DNA of 64,000 nucleotides from Pseudomonadota bacterium (GTDB lineage Bacteria > Pseudomonadota > Alphaproteobacteria > Micropepsales > Micropepsaceae), in assembly GCA_018241025.1 (NCBI GenBank), contig JAFEEQ010000002.1:1-64000 (forward strand). The letters are read 5' to 3'. The notes beneath the pieces are model-generated. The model was not told the origin of the DNA, searched no databases, and saw nothing but the letters and a program-made list of their open reading frames with translations. This document shows, piece by piece, positions 1 through 7,935 of this stretch (position 1 is the first letter of the stretch; each line of letters opens with the position of its first letter). Both the position numbers and the translations under genes were made by a program.

Positions 1-60
1 CGGCCTGGTGCTGCTTCAATATTCCGATGATCTGTTCTTCCGTGAACCGGCTACGCTTCA
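1..60 (-). CDS. IS3-family transposase OrfA, N-terminal fragment cut by window edge
   Basis: The minus strand starts at ATG (position 60) and reads MKRSRFTEEQIIGILKQHQA before the window ends. This is the typical start of the small helix-turn-helix OrfA protein of IS3-family elements, which binds the terminal repeats and is fused to OrfB by frameshifting to give the active transposase. A good ribosome site (GAGGAG) lies about 7 bases upstream. Only 20 residues are visible, so subgroup and integrity cannot be judged. It faces out of the window, so the rest of the element lies to the left. Confidence 0.8.
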
Positions 61-107
61 TCGTCCGTCTCCTCAGTGGAACGGACTCTAGCCTCTAAAC
101 GGGGACA
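61..107 (-). mobile_element. Left end (terminal repeat and leader) of the IS3-family element
   Basis: Read on the minus strand from 107, the sequence begins TGTCCCCGTTTAGAGG and leads within 47 bases to the OrfA start. A 5'-TG terminus and a short leader before OrfA are usual for IS3-family elements. The exact end is inferred because the other terminal repeat lies outside the window and no target duplication can be compared. Confidence 0.5.
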
Positions 108-168
108 TTTCCGGGGAGCACGTCAACGCCTATCAGCCTATTTCGCGCTTCTATTGAGCCGACCTCAT

Positions 169-381
169 CTAGTCGCCGACAGGGAAGTCCGCAGCGTGGC
201 TCTCATCCTTCAAACTCCACACCAGCGTCACCGTCATTGGCGCATCCACCAGCGCGCGGTCCCTCAGCGCCGGGCAGTAATGCCATTTCGCCACGCAGGA
301 CACCGCCACGTCGTCGAGGCGGTCGGAGCCGCTCATGGTTGCGGCCTTGATGTCCCGCACTGTGCCGTCGGCCGCCAGTCC
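169..381 (-). pseudogene. Truncated TonB C-terminal-like fragment, partial copy of the gene at 1507-2052
   Basis: The frame reads LAADGTVRDIKAAT then SGSDRLDDVAV, CVAKWHY and LVDAPMTVTLVWSL, nearly the same as the last 70 or so residues of the TonB-like protein encoded at 1507-2052. The N-terminal membrane anchor and the first half of the domain are missing. Upstream the frame diverges and meets a TAA at 421-423, and no good start exists (the first possible one is GTG at 360). It lies just downstream of the cytochrome gene, so a tonB-like/cytochrome unit was probably duplicated and then eroded, perhaps helped by the IS element about 60 bases away. Probably not expressed as a functional protein. 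Confidence 0.75.
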
Positions 382-503
382 TTCGACGTCGTCCCGGCAG
401 CCGAGCAGACGCTGCGCGGCTTAGCCGGATCGCGGCGGACTATGCGGTGGCACTACAGGCAACTCGATTGACCAAAGGCCAACGCGAAGCAGCCACGTTC
501 CCC

Positions 504-1451
504 TCACTTCATCGACGCCAGATAGGCCGCAATGGCGATGCGGTCGGAGGGCGTCATGTGCGCGACCTCGGGCAGCATCTGCGCCACCGCCGGCCCGGTG
601 CGGAAGCCGTGCTGCATATTGTAAAGCTGGCGCACGATATAGGTCGGCGAGCGCCCCGCCAGCGGCGGCGCGATGGCGCTGCCTTGCAGCTTCGCGCCGT
701 GACAGACGGCGCAGGGCGCCGCGCCGTCCCCGCTTTCGACCAGCGCCCGGCCGCGCGCGATGCTGCCCGGCGGGACATAGGCGATCACCGGCGCGCGCCA
801 GTCGCCGAGCCAGAACAGCCTGGCATCGTCGGGCACTTCCAGGATCCGGTTGCCGATCGGCTCGCTGCCGGTGCCGTCGCGGACAAGCGAGTAGAATTCG
901 ACCTTGGTCTTCGGCACGGTCGCCGCTTCCACCACCTTGATCCGCGAAACATAGGTCTGCGACGCAAAATAGGCCGCGGCCGCCTTCAACTCGTCCGCCA
1001 TCACCGCCGCCGCCTCGTCGTGCATGGCGCCCGAGCACTGCGCGCCCTTCGGGATCGCGCAGCCGCGCCGGCCGGAGCGGAATTCGGCGAATTCGCGCTC
1101 GATATAGGAAGCGGAGAGGCCCGTGATCGCGGCGCTGTCCGGTCCGCCGACGCCGTTCGGCAGGTGGCAGAAGGCGCAGGCGAAAAGTTTGGGCGGGCGG
1201 CCATGCGCCACTACATCGGGCATCGTCGCGTGATCCTGCGGAAACCAGTCGGGCTCGCGCGCCGGATCGTCCAGCACCTTGGCGTCGATGCGCAGGGCCG
1301 AGCCCGGAACGGTCACCGTGCCCTTGAACGGCGATCCCGGCAGGACCTTGGCGACGACGAACGCCCAGTCGGGCGGCGGATCGTCTTTCGGCGCCGCAGC
1401 CGCCGGAAGCGCCAGCGCGAGCCAGCCCACAAGCATCCATCGCCACCGCAT
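504..1451 (-). CDS. Diheme c-type cytochrome, exported
   Basis: A 315-residue protein starting at MRWRWMLVGWLALALPAAAA, a clear Sec signal peptide, so it acts in the periplasm or on the outer face of the inner membrane. Two heme c sites are visible: CAFCH in the first half and CAVCH in the second, each followed by a methionine-containing stretch typical of cytochrome c class I. The two-domain architecture resembles cytochromes that accept electrons from periplasmic dehydrogenases; the partner is not visible. The start at 1451 was chosen because it begins directly with the signal peptide; an in-frame ATG at 1499 would add 16 charged residues. It lies downstream of the TonB-like gene on the same strand and may be co-transcribed. 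Confidence 0.85.
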   Translation of the reverse strand: MRWRWMLVGWLALALPAAAAPKDDPPPDWAFVVAKVLPGSPFKGTVTVPGSALRIDAKVLDDPAREPDWFPQDHATMPDVVAHGRPPKLFACAFCHLPNGVGGPDSAAITGLSASYIEREFAEFRSGRRGCAIPKGAQCSGAMHDEAAAVMADELKAAAAYFASQTYVSRIKVVEAATVPKTKVEFYSLVRDGTGSEPIGNRILEVPDDARLFWLGDWRAPVIAYVPPGSIARGRALVESGDGAAPCAVCHGAKLQGSAIAPPLAGRSPTYIVRQLYNMQHGFRTGPAVAQMLPEVAHMTPSDRIAIAAYLASMK

Positions 1452-1506
1452 TGCCGCCGCCCTGCCCGTGCTTCGCTTGGCACGCTCGCAACGCGGCATG
1501 GAGCGG

Positions 1507-2052
1507 TCAAGGCCCGTCGGCCGCGGCCTTGTCGCCCGCTTCGCCGCCCGCCGGCGCCTCGTTCAAACTCCACACCACCTTCACCGTCATCGGCGAATCC
1601 ACCAGCGCGCTGTCCTTCAGCGCCGGGCGGTAATGCCATTTCGCCACGCAGGCTACCGCCGCGTCGTCGAGGCGGTCGGAGCCGCTCGAGGTCGAAACCT
1701 TCACGTCGCGCACCGTGCCGTCGGCGGCCACGGTGAAGGCGAGCTCCGTCGTGCCCTCGTCGCCGAAGATGCGCGCGAAGAACGGATAGTCGCGGCGGCA
1801 ATCCTGCGGCTTCGACAGCTCCGGCGGGCGCGAGACATGCTCGATCACCGGCACGCGCACGGTCTCTTTCACCACCTTCACCGGCGCCTCGGCCTTGACC
1901 TCGAGCTTCTCGTAAAGGTCGTAGACGAAGAGCAGCGACGAGCCGGTGGCGACCGCGCCTGCGACGATCACCGCCCAGAGATGGTGGCGGAAACGCTGGT
2001 GATAGAACACGCCCGAGGAAATGACGAAGACGAGAAACTCGATGACGATCAC
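1507..2052 (-). CDS. TonB-family protein with single N-terminal membrane anchor
   Basis: A 181-residue protein. Residues about 1-45 are hydrophobic (two short stretches ending around GSSLLFVYDLYEKL), followed by a short linker and a TonB C-terminal domain from about residue 85 to 165. The domain shows the usual pattern VAADGTVRDVKV, then a serine-rich turn, LDDAAVACVAKWHYRPA and a final beta strand MTVKVVWSL. Known TonB domains contact outer-membrane receptors, but this protein lacks the long proline-rich spacer, so energy coupling is not assured; many such short proteins have no known role. The start 55 bases left of the predicted SD-less leader is the only ATG with the whole anchor. A degenerate second copy of the domain lies at 169-381. 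Confidence 0.8.
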   Translation of the reverse strand: MIVIEFLVFVISSGVFYHQRFRHHLWAVIVAGAVATGSSLLFVYDLYEKLEVKAEAPVKVVKETVRVPVIEHVSRPPELSKPQDCRRDYPFFARIFGDEGTTELAFTVAADGTVRDVKVSTSSGSDRLDDAAVACVAKWHYRPALKDSALVDSPMTVKVVWSLNEAPAGGEAGDKAAADGP

Positions 2053-2148
2053 GACAGCTCCTGGCGCGCGGATGGGCGGCGCAGTCTAGCCACGGCGGCG
2101 CGGCGAGAAAGCGGCAAGACATCGCGTCCGCTTGCGTTGGGAGCAGAT

Positions 2149-2169
2149 ATGTAACATAATATGTTACAT
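2149..2169. promoter_or_regulatory. Perfect palindromic operator overlapping the Rrf2 start codon
   Basis: Two perfect 9-base arms, ATGTAACAT and ATGTTACAT, are separated by AAT. The right arm runs into the ATG of the Rrf2-type gene (2168). Rrf2 regulators commonly bind AT-rich dyads of this kind in their own promoters, so autoregulation is the likely role. A repressor sitting here would block transcription and translation initiation of the regulator-methyltransferase pair. Confidence 0.8.
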
Positions 2170-2623
2170 GAACCGCGACAGCCGCCTTTCCGGCATGCTC
2201 CACGTCCTGCTGCACATGGCGGAGCGCGGCGCGCCGCTCACCTCGGAGGTGCTGGCCAAGGCGATGGACACCAATCCGGTGGTGATCCGCCGTACCATGG
2301 CGGGGCTGCGCGCCGCCGGTCTCGTCCGCTCCGCCAAAGGCCATGGCGGTGGCTGGCAGCTCGCGCGTCCGCGCGACGCGATCACATTGCGCGATGTTCA
2401 CGACGCGCTGGGCGGCCCTGCCCTGCTCGCCATCGGCAACCGCAACGAGGCGCCGGGTTGTCTCGTCGAACAGGCGGTGAATGCCGCGCTGGCGGAGAGC
2501 AGCCGCGCCGCCGAGGCCCTGCTGCTCGAGCGCTTCGGCAAGGTGACGCTGGCCGATCTCGCCAACGATGTCCGCAGGCGCATGGGGCGCAAACGTGTCG
2601 ATCTGGAGCGCGCGCATGGCTGA
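2168..2623 (+). CDS. Rrf2-family transcriptional regulator
   Basis: A 151-residue protein with the Rrf2 winged helix-turn-helix: [15 protein letters not shown], helix pair [30 protein letters not shown], and wing [14 protein letters not shown]. The C-terminal half holds one cysteine (GCLVEQA), not the three-cysteine cluster of the iron-sulfur members IscR, NsrR and RirA, so cluster binding is unlikely; it resembles the YwnA type. The start at 2168 was chosen because residues from there match the family start; a frame extension to 2132 would read through the operator. It overlaps the downstream methyltransferase by 8 bases, implying translational coupling. Likely autoregulated through the palindrome at its start. 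Confidence 0.9.
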   Translation: MNRDSRLSGMLHVLLHMAERGAPLTSEVLAKAMDTNPVVIRRTMAGLRAAGLVRSAKGHGGGWQLARPRDAITLRDVHDALGGPALLAIGNRNEAPGCLVEQAVNAALAESSRAAEALLLERFGKVTLADLANDVRRRMGRKRVDLERAHG

Positions 2624-3302
2624 ACCGACCTTGCTGGCACCGTTCCAGGATCCGAAGCTGGTCGCGCATTACACCGACGGTCCGCTGCGCTTCGTGCCCG
2701 CGGTCGCGGCGCTGCACCGGATGGCGGGCATCCTGCTCGCCGAGCGCGCACCTGCTGATGCCCGCGTGCTGGTGCTCGGCGCGGGCGGCGGCATGGAGCT
2801 GAAGGCGCTCGCCGACGCGCAGCCGGGCTGGCGCTTCACCGGTGTCGATCCCGCCGCCGCGATGCTCGACGTCGCGAAACAGACGCTCGGCCCGCTCGCC
2901 GCGCGTGTGCAGTTCGTCGAGGGCTATATCGACGATGCGCCGGAAGTTCCGTTCGATGCCGCGCTCTGCCTTCTCACCCTGCACTTCCTCGACGCAGCGG
3001 AGCGCCTGCGCACGCTGCGCGAAATCCATCGCCGCTTGAGTCCCGACGCACCCTTCGTCGCGGCGCATTCGAGCTTTCCGCAAGGCGATGCGCGATCGCG
3101 CTGGCTGTCGCGCTATGCCGCCTTCGCCGTCGCCTCGGGCGTCGATCCCGCGATCGCGGAGAACGCGCGCAAGGCGGTCGACGCGCATCTGAACATGCTC
3201 GCGCCGGAAGCGGACGAAGCGCTCCTGCGCGAGGCAGGGTTCGGCGCCATCCAAATGTTCTATGCGGCGTTCACCTGGCGCGGCTGGGTCGGATATGCAT
3301 GA
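2616..3302 (+). CDS. Class I SAM-dependent methyltransferase
   Basis: A 228-residue protein. The SAM-binding motif I reads [15 protein letters not shown] near residue 50, followed by the acidic end of strand 2 ([14 protein letters not shown]) and motif IV ([12 protein letters not shown]), the order typical of small-molecule methyltransferases of the UbiE/YcgJ kind. The substrate cannot be told. It starts inside the end of the Rrf2 gene (ATGGCTGA overlap), so the regulator and enzyme form one operon and the regulator probably senses or controls whatever this enzyme modifies. Confidence 0.85.
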   Translation: MAEPTLLAPFQDPKLVAHYTDGPLRFVPAVAALHRMAGILLAERAPADARVLVLGAGGGMELKALADAQPGWRFTGVDPAAAMLDVAKQTLGPLAARVQFVEGYIDDAPEVPFDAALCLLTLHFLDAAERLRTLREIHRRLSPDAPFVAAHSSFPQGDARSRWLSRYAAFAVASGVDPAIAENARKAVDAHLNMLAPEADEALLREAGFGAIQMFYAAFTWRGWVGYA

Positions 3303-3308
3303 AGGCGG

Positions 3309-3869
3309 TCAGCGCCGCACGTAATCCTTCGCCACCGCCACCACCTTCTCGAGCGGCTCGGCGAAGCCGGTATCGATCCAGCGCTTGGCGATCTGGATGA
3401 TCGCGCCCAGCGTGCCGGCGAGTTCGAGCGGATGCGTGACGCCCGGCGCGAACAGCCTGGCCAAATTCTGCGACGCCTCGCGGCTGACCTCGCGCATCCC
3501 GGGCGCGTGATCGTCGAGATCGATCAGGAAGACGCGCGCCTCGCCGCGATGACTTTCGAGCGCGCGATAGAATCCGGCGAGCGCGCTGACCACCGGATCG
3601 CCCGGCGCGATGCTGCGCGCGACCTCGGCCATCAGCTCGCTGACCACCATGCGGTAGGCGTCGACGAAGATCGCCTCGCGGTTCGGCCAGCTCTCGTAGA
3701 AATAGCGCTGGGTCAGCCCCGCCTCGGCACAGATCGCCGCCACCGAGGCTTCGCGGCCATGCCGCCCCAGCACCAGCGCCGCGGCACGCACCAGCCGCTC
3801 CCGCCTTTCGGCCTGGCGGTCGGCGAAGCTCTGGCCGGAATAGCGGCGCTTTTCCTTGGGATTCGGCAT
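3309..3869 (-). CDS. TetR-family transcriptional regulator
   Basis: A 186-residue protein with the N-terminal TetR DNA-binding fold at about residues 20-70: LVRAAALVLGRHGREAS, VAAICAEAGLTQRYFYESWPN, REAIFVDAY. The C-terminal ligand domain is unremarkable and gives no clue to the inducer. It ends 6 bases from the convergent methyltransferase gene and is divergently transcribed from the COQ4-like gene with 75 bases between the start codons, which contain a dyad fit for a TetR dimer. The likely targets are its own gene and the COQ4-like gene. Confidence 0.88.
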   Translation of the reverse strand: MPNPKEKRRYSGQSFADRQAERRERLVRAAALVLGRHGREASVAAICAEAGLTQRYFYESWPNREAIFVDAYRMVVSELMAEVARSIAPGDPVVSALAGFYRALESHRGEARVFLIDLDDHAPGMREVSREASQNLARLFAPGVTHPLELAGTLGAIIQIAKRWIDTGFAEPLEKVVAVAKDYVRR

Positions 3870-3886
3870 TTTCGTAGCATACCCCT

Positions 3887-3920
3887 TGACAACCGCCTGT
3901 CATCTGACAATCTGACAATC
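3887..3920. promoter_or_regulatory. Dyad and direct repeats in the TetR/COQ4 divergent promoter region
   Basis: TGACA-6-TGTCA forms a dyad at 3887-3902 that overlaps a TTGACA -35-like hexamer (3886-3891). It is followed at once by two tandem copies of TGACAATC (3905-3912 and 3913-3920). Dyads of about this size placed over a promoter are typical TetR sites. The assignment to the neighbouring TetR protein is inferred from position. Confidence 0.6.
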
Positions 3921-3944
3921 AAGAATATCAGATTGGAGTACACG

Positions 3945-4700
3945 ATGGCAGCGCAGACCAGCCACGTCATCAACACCCGCCGCGACTGGGCCGGCGCCTT
4001 CCGCGCGGTGCGCCATCTGCTGCGCGATCCCAACGACACACCGCAGGTCTTCCGCATCATGGCCGCCCTGAACGGTGGCACCGCGGCGAAGAACTATCAG
4101 CGTCTGCTCCGCACGGAAGAAGGCGGCCGCATCGCCTATCGCCGCCAGGAACTGGTCGAGATCCTGACCGACCGCGAATTCCTGAACCGCTTCGAACCCG
4201 GCACCGTCGGCGCCGCCTATCGCGGCTTCCTCGATGCTACCGGATTTTCGGCCGAAGGCCTCGCCGATGTCAGCCGCGAAGTAAACGGCCAGCGCCGGCT
4301 CGATCATCCCTATGCCTGGTTCGGCCGCCGCGAGCGCGACCTGCACGATATCTGGCACGTGCTGACCGGCTACAAGGCGAACGATCCGCTCGGCGAACTC
4401 TGCCTCGTCGCCTTCTCCTATGCCCAGACCAACGGCCTCGGCTGGGGCTTCATTGCGCTCTCCGGCATGCTCAAGAGCCTGCGCGAAGTGAACGGCAAGC
4501 TCGTGCGCCGCGCGGTGCGCGAAGGCTACGCCCATGGCCGCGCCGCGAAGTGGCTCCATCTCGAAGACATCGAAAGCCTGTTCGCCGAGCCGATCGAAAC
4601 GGCGCGGGCACGGCTGAACATCGCCCATCCGGATGCCTATCTGGCGGCCAAGGCGGCCGGCGCAGACATGCAGGGTACGGCGCAGACCGCCTCCGCCTGA
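3945..4700 (+). CDS. COQ4-family protein (ubiquinone biosynthesis)
   Basis: A 251-residue protein. It carries the family metal-binding signature HDxxH-x12-E: H134, D135, H138 and E151 in RDLHDIWHVL and DPLGE. COQ4 organises the ubiquinone biosynthetic complex in eukaryotes and was recently linked to decarboxylation and hydroxylation of the benzoquinone ring; in alphaproteobacteria the homologue is often present, but its role is less clear. The start at 3945 has the ribosome site TTGGAGTA 9 bases upstream; the frame extension to 3432 is antisense to the TetR gene. It is probably controlled by the divergent TetR protein. No other ubi genes lie nearby. Confidence 0.9.
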   Translation: MAAQTSHVINTRRDWAGAFRAVRHLLRDPNDTPQVFRIMAALNGGTAAKNYQRLLRTEEGGRIAYRRQELVEILTDREFLNRFEPGTVGAAYRGFLDATGFSAEGLADVSREVNGQRRLDHPYAWFGRRERDLHDIWHVLTGYKANDPLGELCLVAFSYAQTNGLGWGFIALSGMLKSLREVNGKLVRRAVREGYAHGRAAKWLHLEDIESLFAEPIETARARLNIAHPDAYLAAKAAGADMQGTAQTASA

Positions 4701-4780
4701 CCCGGTCGCGAATTTGCCAAACTTTCATGGCCCTGTAAGTTTCGGGTCGAAAGTCGGCCATTCGCGCCGCCGGGGTTGGG

Positions 4781-5443
4781 ATGAAATTCACCACTATCAA
4801 GCTTGCCGTCGCGACGGCGATCCTCGCGGCCGGTCTCGGCGCGTCGCAGGCGGCTGCGCCGGTCAATACCTCCGTGCCGATGAAGAAGGACGGCGGCGTC
4901 TACGTCGTCCCGGTCTCGCTCAATGGGACCGTGACGGTGGACTGCATCGTTGACAGCGGCGCCTCCGACGTGAACATCCCCGCCGGCGTGTTCGAGCGCC
5001 TGGTGCGCGCCGGCACGATCAAGCGCGAGGATATCCTCGGCTCGGCGGTCTACACCCTCGCCAACGGCTCGAATGAGCGCGGTCGCACGATCCTCCTGAA
5101 GTCGCTCAAGGTCGGCAACATCGTGGTCAAGGACGTCGTCGCCAGCGTCGGCGGCGAGCAGAGCAGCGCCCTGCTCGGCCAGAGCTTCCTCGAACGCTTC
5201 ACCTCCTGGTCGCTCGACAACAACAAGCATGTCCTCGTGCTGGCCGGACTGCCCTCTGCGGCGCCCGAGATTCGCGGCGTGCGCTCGCCCCGGCCCGGCC
5301 CCTCCGGCGCCCCGCACGGCAGCGATCCGAGCAATGTCAGCCCGCCCTCCGAAGCCCAGCATCCCGGCACGCGTCGCGGCGGCAACCGCCCGCCGATGAA
5401 TGACGGCGTCGGCGACGACCTGACCGCCCAGCACAGCAACTGA
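4781..5443 (+). CDS. Exported retropepsin-like aspartic protease with disordered tail
   Basis: A 220-residue protein. Residues 1-25 form a signal peptide ending in ASQAAA. The retropepsin-like domain spans about 35-155 with the catalytic motif VDSGASDVNIP (Asp58) and the later hydrophobic-hydrophobic-glycine pattern ALLGQSFL that closes the active site. Such single-domain proteases act as dimers. Residues after about 160 are rich in proline, glycine, serine and histidine and look disordered. The family is the bacterial clan AA group often fused to TPR domains; here it stands alone. Substrate unknown; periplasmic location inferred. Confidence 0.85.
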   Translation: MKFTTIKLAVATAILAAGLGASQAAAPVNTSVPMKKDGGVYVVPVSLNGTVTVDCIVDSGASDVNIPAGVFERLVRAGTIKREDILGSAVYTLANGSNERGRTILLKSLKVGNIVVKDVVASVGGEQSSALLGQSFLERFTSWSLDNNKHVLVLAGLPSAAPEIRGVRSPRPGPSGAPHGSDPSNVSPPSEAQHPGTRRGGNRPPMNDGVGDDLTAQHSN

Positions 5444-5545
5444 GCTGCTGACGCCCCCTGTCAGCAGGCGGCGCCTTTCAAGTCTTGCGCGCGGGCCGGT
5501 TCGGGCGTTGTCTCCCGTCTCCGAAATCCACCAGACGAGGCACCC

Positions 5546-6052
5546 ATGTCCTTTGCGCTTTACGACGCGACCGTGACACCCATGATCCGCACGCTCACCA
5601 ACCTGTCGAAGATCCTCGACAAGGCGGCGGCACAGGCCAAGACCGAAGACAAGCCGCTGAGCGACCTGCTCGAAGCCAGGCTCGCCCCCGACATGCGGCC
5701 CTTCCCCTTCCAGATCCAGTCGGCCTCCGATGCCGCCAAGGGCTGCGTCGCGCGCCTCGCCGGCGTCGAGATCCCGTCGATGCCCGACACCGAGACGAGC
5801 TTCCCCGAGCTGCAGCAGCGCATCGCCAAGACGATCGACTTCCTGAAGACGATCAAGCCGGAGCAGATGGCAGGCGCCGAGGATCGCGAGATCGTGCTGA
5901 AATTCCCGAACGGCGAGTTCAAGTTCAGCGGCAAGGATTTCGCCACCGCCTTCTCGCTGCCGAACTTCTTCTTCCACGTGACGACGGCCTATGCGCTCCT
6001 GCGCAACAAGGGCATCGCCATCGGCAAGATGGATTTCCTCGGCGGAGTTTGA
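5546..6052 (+). CDS. DUF1993 family protein
   Basis: A 168-residue soluble protein matching DUF1993, a DinB-like four-helix family. The typical opening LYDATVTPMIRTLTNLSKILDKA and the typical close FFFHVTTAYALLRNKGIAIGKMDFLG are present. DinB-like folds often bind a metal through three histidines, but only one obvious histidine (FFHVT) is retained here, so catalysis is doubtful. No operon partner: the next gene is convergent. Confidence 0.85.
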   Translation: MSFALYDATVTPMIRTLTNLSKILDKAAAQAKTEDKPLSDLLEARLAPDMRPFPFQIQSASDAAKGCVARLAGVEIPSMPDTETSFPELQQRIAKTIDFLKTIKPEQMAGAEDREIVLKFPNGEFKFSGKDFATAFSLPNFFFHVTTAYALLRNKGIAIGKMDFLGGV

Positions 6053-6058
6053 GCCGCG

Positions 6059-6310
6059 TCAGCCTTCGCTGGCGCCCGTGCGGAAATAGGGCTCGACCGA
6101 GCCCTTGTACTTGATCGTCATGGCCCTGCCGTGGCGGTCGACCGTGCGGCCGACGGCGAGGCGGACCCAGCCCTCGCTCACGCAGTATTCCTCGACATTG
6201 GTCTTTTCCTGACCGTTGAAGCGGATGCCGACGCCGCGCTCGAGCAGCTTCTCGTCGTAGAACTTGCTCGACGGATCGGTGGACAGGCGGTCGGGCGGCA
6301 TATCGGACAT
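6059..6310 (-). CDS. DUF3297 family protein
   Basis: An 83-residue protein recognised by the near-invariant family strings DRLSTDPSSKF, GIRFNGQEKTNVEEYC and EGWVRLAVGRTVDRHG. This small family is widespread in proteobacteria; older annotations call it a glutathione peroxidase, which the sequence does not support. Function unknown. It is convergent with the DUF1993 gene (6 bases apart). Confidence 0.88.
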   Translation of the reverse strand: MSDMPPDRLSTDPSSKFYDEKLLERGVGIRFNGQEKTNVEEYCVSEGWVRLAVGRTVDRHGRAMTIKYKGSVEPYFRTGASEG

Positions 6311-6368
6311 GGCGGGCGCGGCGGTGACGAGTTGCGGCGGGCAGCCTTAGACGACCGGCCTCCCCGGA

Positions 6369-6854
6369 TCAACTTTCGCGCAGCAGGCTGACACCGAGGA
6401 GCACGCTGGATATGCGCCCGCCCTCCGCCAGGGGCAGTGCGATCTCCGAGTAGATGCTGCCGCCATAGCCGAGCCGGACCTGCGACAGCGCCGCGACAGG
6501 TGCCGACGCCTTGAGCGTGGCTTTCAGGATGGCGCGCAGCTGAGCCGCGATATCCGGCGCCAGTTCGGCGATTGCGGCGTTTGTCGCTTCGCGTCCGAAG
6601 CGCCGGATCAGGTCGAAGCCGCTTTGACGTATCCAGAACTGTTCGTTCGGAGGCACCGCAATGATCGCCAGATTCCCGGCCCAGTTACGCAGGTCTTCCG
6701 GCGGGAGGTCCGTGGCCGACGGCATCCCGCGGCCGGCACATTTCTGAAGCCATGCCGCGAGCAGGTCTTCGAGCAACGGCGGCAATCGCACCGTATGGGC
6801 GCCGAGGCGGCGAATCTGTTGCGGCTCATCCTTGAAAGGGCGCGGGTGGTTCAA
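6369..6854 (-). CDS. PAS_5-like single-domain protein
   Basis: A 161-residue protein whose middle (about residues 25-155) resembles the alphaproteobacterial PAS_5 group: LEDLLAAWLQKCAGRGMPSATDLPPEDLRNWAGNLA split by turns, then FWIRQSGFDLIRRFG and the final strand RISSVLLGVSLL. In this group the proteins bind no known cofactor and are often duplicated in a genome. No output domain is attached, so it would signal through a partner. Function unknown. Confidence 0.7.
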   Translation of the reverse strand: MNHPRPFKDEPQQIRRLGAHTVRLPPLLEDLLAAWLQKCAGRGMPSATDLPPEDLRNWAGNLAIIAVPPNEQFWIRQSGFDLIRRFGREATNAAIAELAPDIAAQLRAILKATLKASAPVAALSQVRLGYGGSIYSEIALPLAEGGRISSVLLGVSLLRES

Positions 6855-7222
6855 GGCGCGTCTCCGGCGTCATCAGACAACGATGGGGCTGCGCACAGGA
6901 GGAAACAGCCAGAACGGAGGAAACTGGCAGGGGACGCATTCCTTCTGTGTGTCGCAGCCTTGACGCCCTCCGCATGCCAACCCGATAAAGGCTTAGCCTC
7001 CCGCGTCGCGCGGGCAGAATTTCGCAAAGGCATCCATGTCAAACACGGCCTGCCTGAACAATTGTTCCGATCGCACGTCGCGATCCGCACAAAACTTTAG
7101 ATACAAGCCGGCACAACCAACAGTCAATAGAAAAATTTAGGGACACGCAATTGGCGGGCCCGGACCCTAAAATAAAGCGCAGCAGATCGAGCAATGTCGG
7201 GGAAGGCCCTGCCCTTTTCCGC
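6855..7222. other. Intergenic region before the XRE/S24-like gene
   Basis: No convincing gene. The only structure I see is an inverted repeat, TTTAGGG (7136-7142) and CCCTAAA (7165-7171), inside AT-richer DNA just before the regulator; it could be its operator. An in-frame TTG at 7151 would place the regulator's start inside this repeat. Confidence 0.5.
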
Positions 7223-7840
7223 ATGGAATTCGGCGCGCGCATCCGTTCGGTGCTCGACGAATTCGAGAATCGCAACGCTGCCGCGGCCGTGGCCGAGGTC
7301 ACACCCGAGCATCTGGCCTCCTACATCGCCGGCCGCGCCAAGCCGCCCTTCGAACTGGTCGCCCGCATCGCCGCGGCGCGCAATGTTTCACTCGACTGGC
7401 TGGCGACCGGAACCGGCCCGCGCGAACGCAACGCGGAGATTCCCGAAGACTATGTCGCGGTGCCGGTCGCGGCCGATGTGGAGGCGCGCTTCGGCGACGA
7501 GACCGTGCCGCCCTTTCTCTTTGCCCGCGCCTTTCTCGACCGCATCGGCGCGGGCGCTTCGCTCTCCATCGTCCATCAGCGCGGCAATGCGAATGAGCCT
7601 GCGATCCGCGATGGCGAGATGCTGCTTGTCGACGGCTCGGTGCAGCAGATCGGCGAGGACGGCCTCTACGTTTTCACCCGCGACGGCAAACATCTCGCGC
7701 GCTTCGTCGAGACCTTCGTCGACGGCCGCGTCGCGCTCAAGGCGCGCAATCCGGATTACGGCGTGCAGACGCTGTCGGCGCAGGAAGCCGCTGCCTTGAC
7801 GCCGCTGGGGCGCGTGCTCTGGCGCGGCGCCGCGCTCTGA
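7223..7840 (+). CDS. XRE-family helix-turn-helix regulator with degenerate S24 (LexA/CI-like) domain
   Basis: A 205-residue protein. Residues about 1-60 form a helix-turn-helix like phage CI repressors (TPEHLASYIAGRAKPPFE, then LVARIAAARNVSLDWLATG). The C-terminal half aligns with the S24 peptidase-like domain (EPAIRDGEMLLVDGS, then GLYVFTRDGKHLARFVE). In active members the first segment contains G-D-S-M with the catalytic serine; here the same place reads R-G-N-A-N, and the lysine of the second motif is replaced (LARF). Self-cleavage is therefore unlikely; dimerisation may persist. Start 7223 (ATG) is preferred over TTG at 7151, which would add 24 low-complexity residues. No phage genes lie nearby. 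Confidence 0.8.
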   Translation: MEFGARIRSVLDEFENRNAAAAVAEVTPEHLASYIAGRAKPPFELVARIAAARNVSLDWLATGTGPRERNAEIPEDYVAVPVAADVEARFGDETVPPFLFARAFLDRIGAGASLSIVHQRGNANEPAIRDGEMLLVDGSVQQIGEDGLYVFTRDGKHLARFVETFVDGRVALKARNPDYGVQTLSAQEAAALTPLGRVLWRGAAL

Positions 7841-7935
7841 CCGGGTTCCGCAAGGAACTATTTATCGGTTCACACGCTTACAAGGCACAGACGCCCCGGC
7901 GCGCGTATCCGCGTGCCCGCAAGCTGGAGACAATC

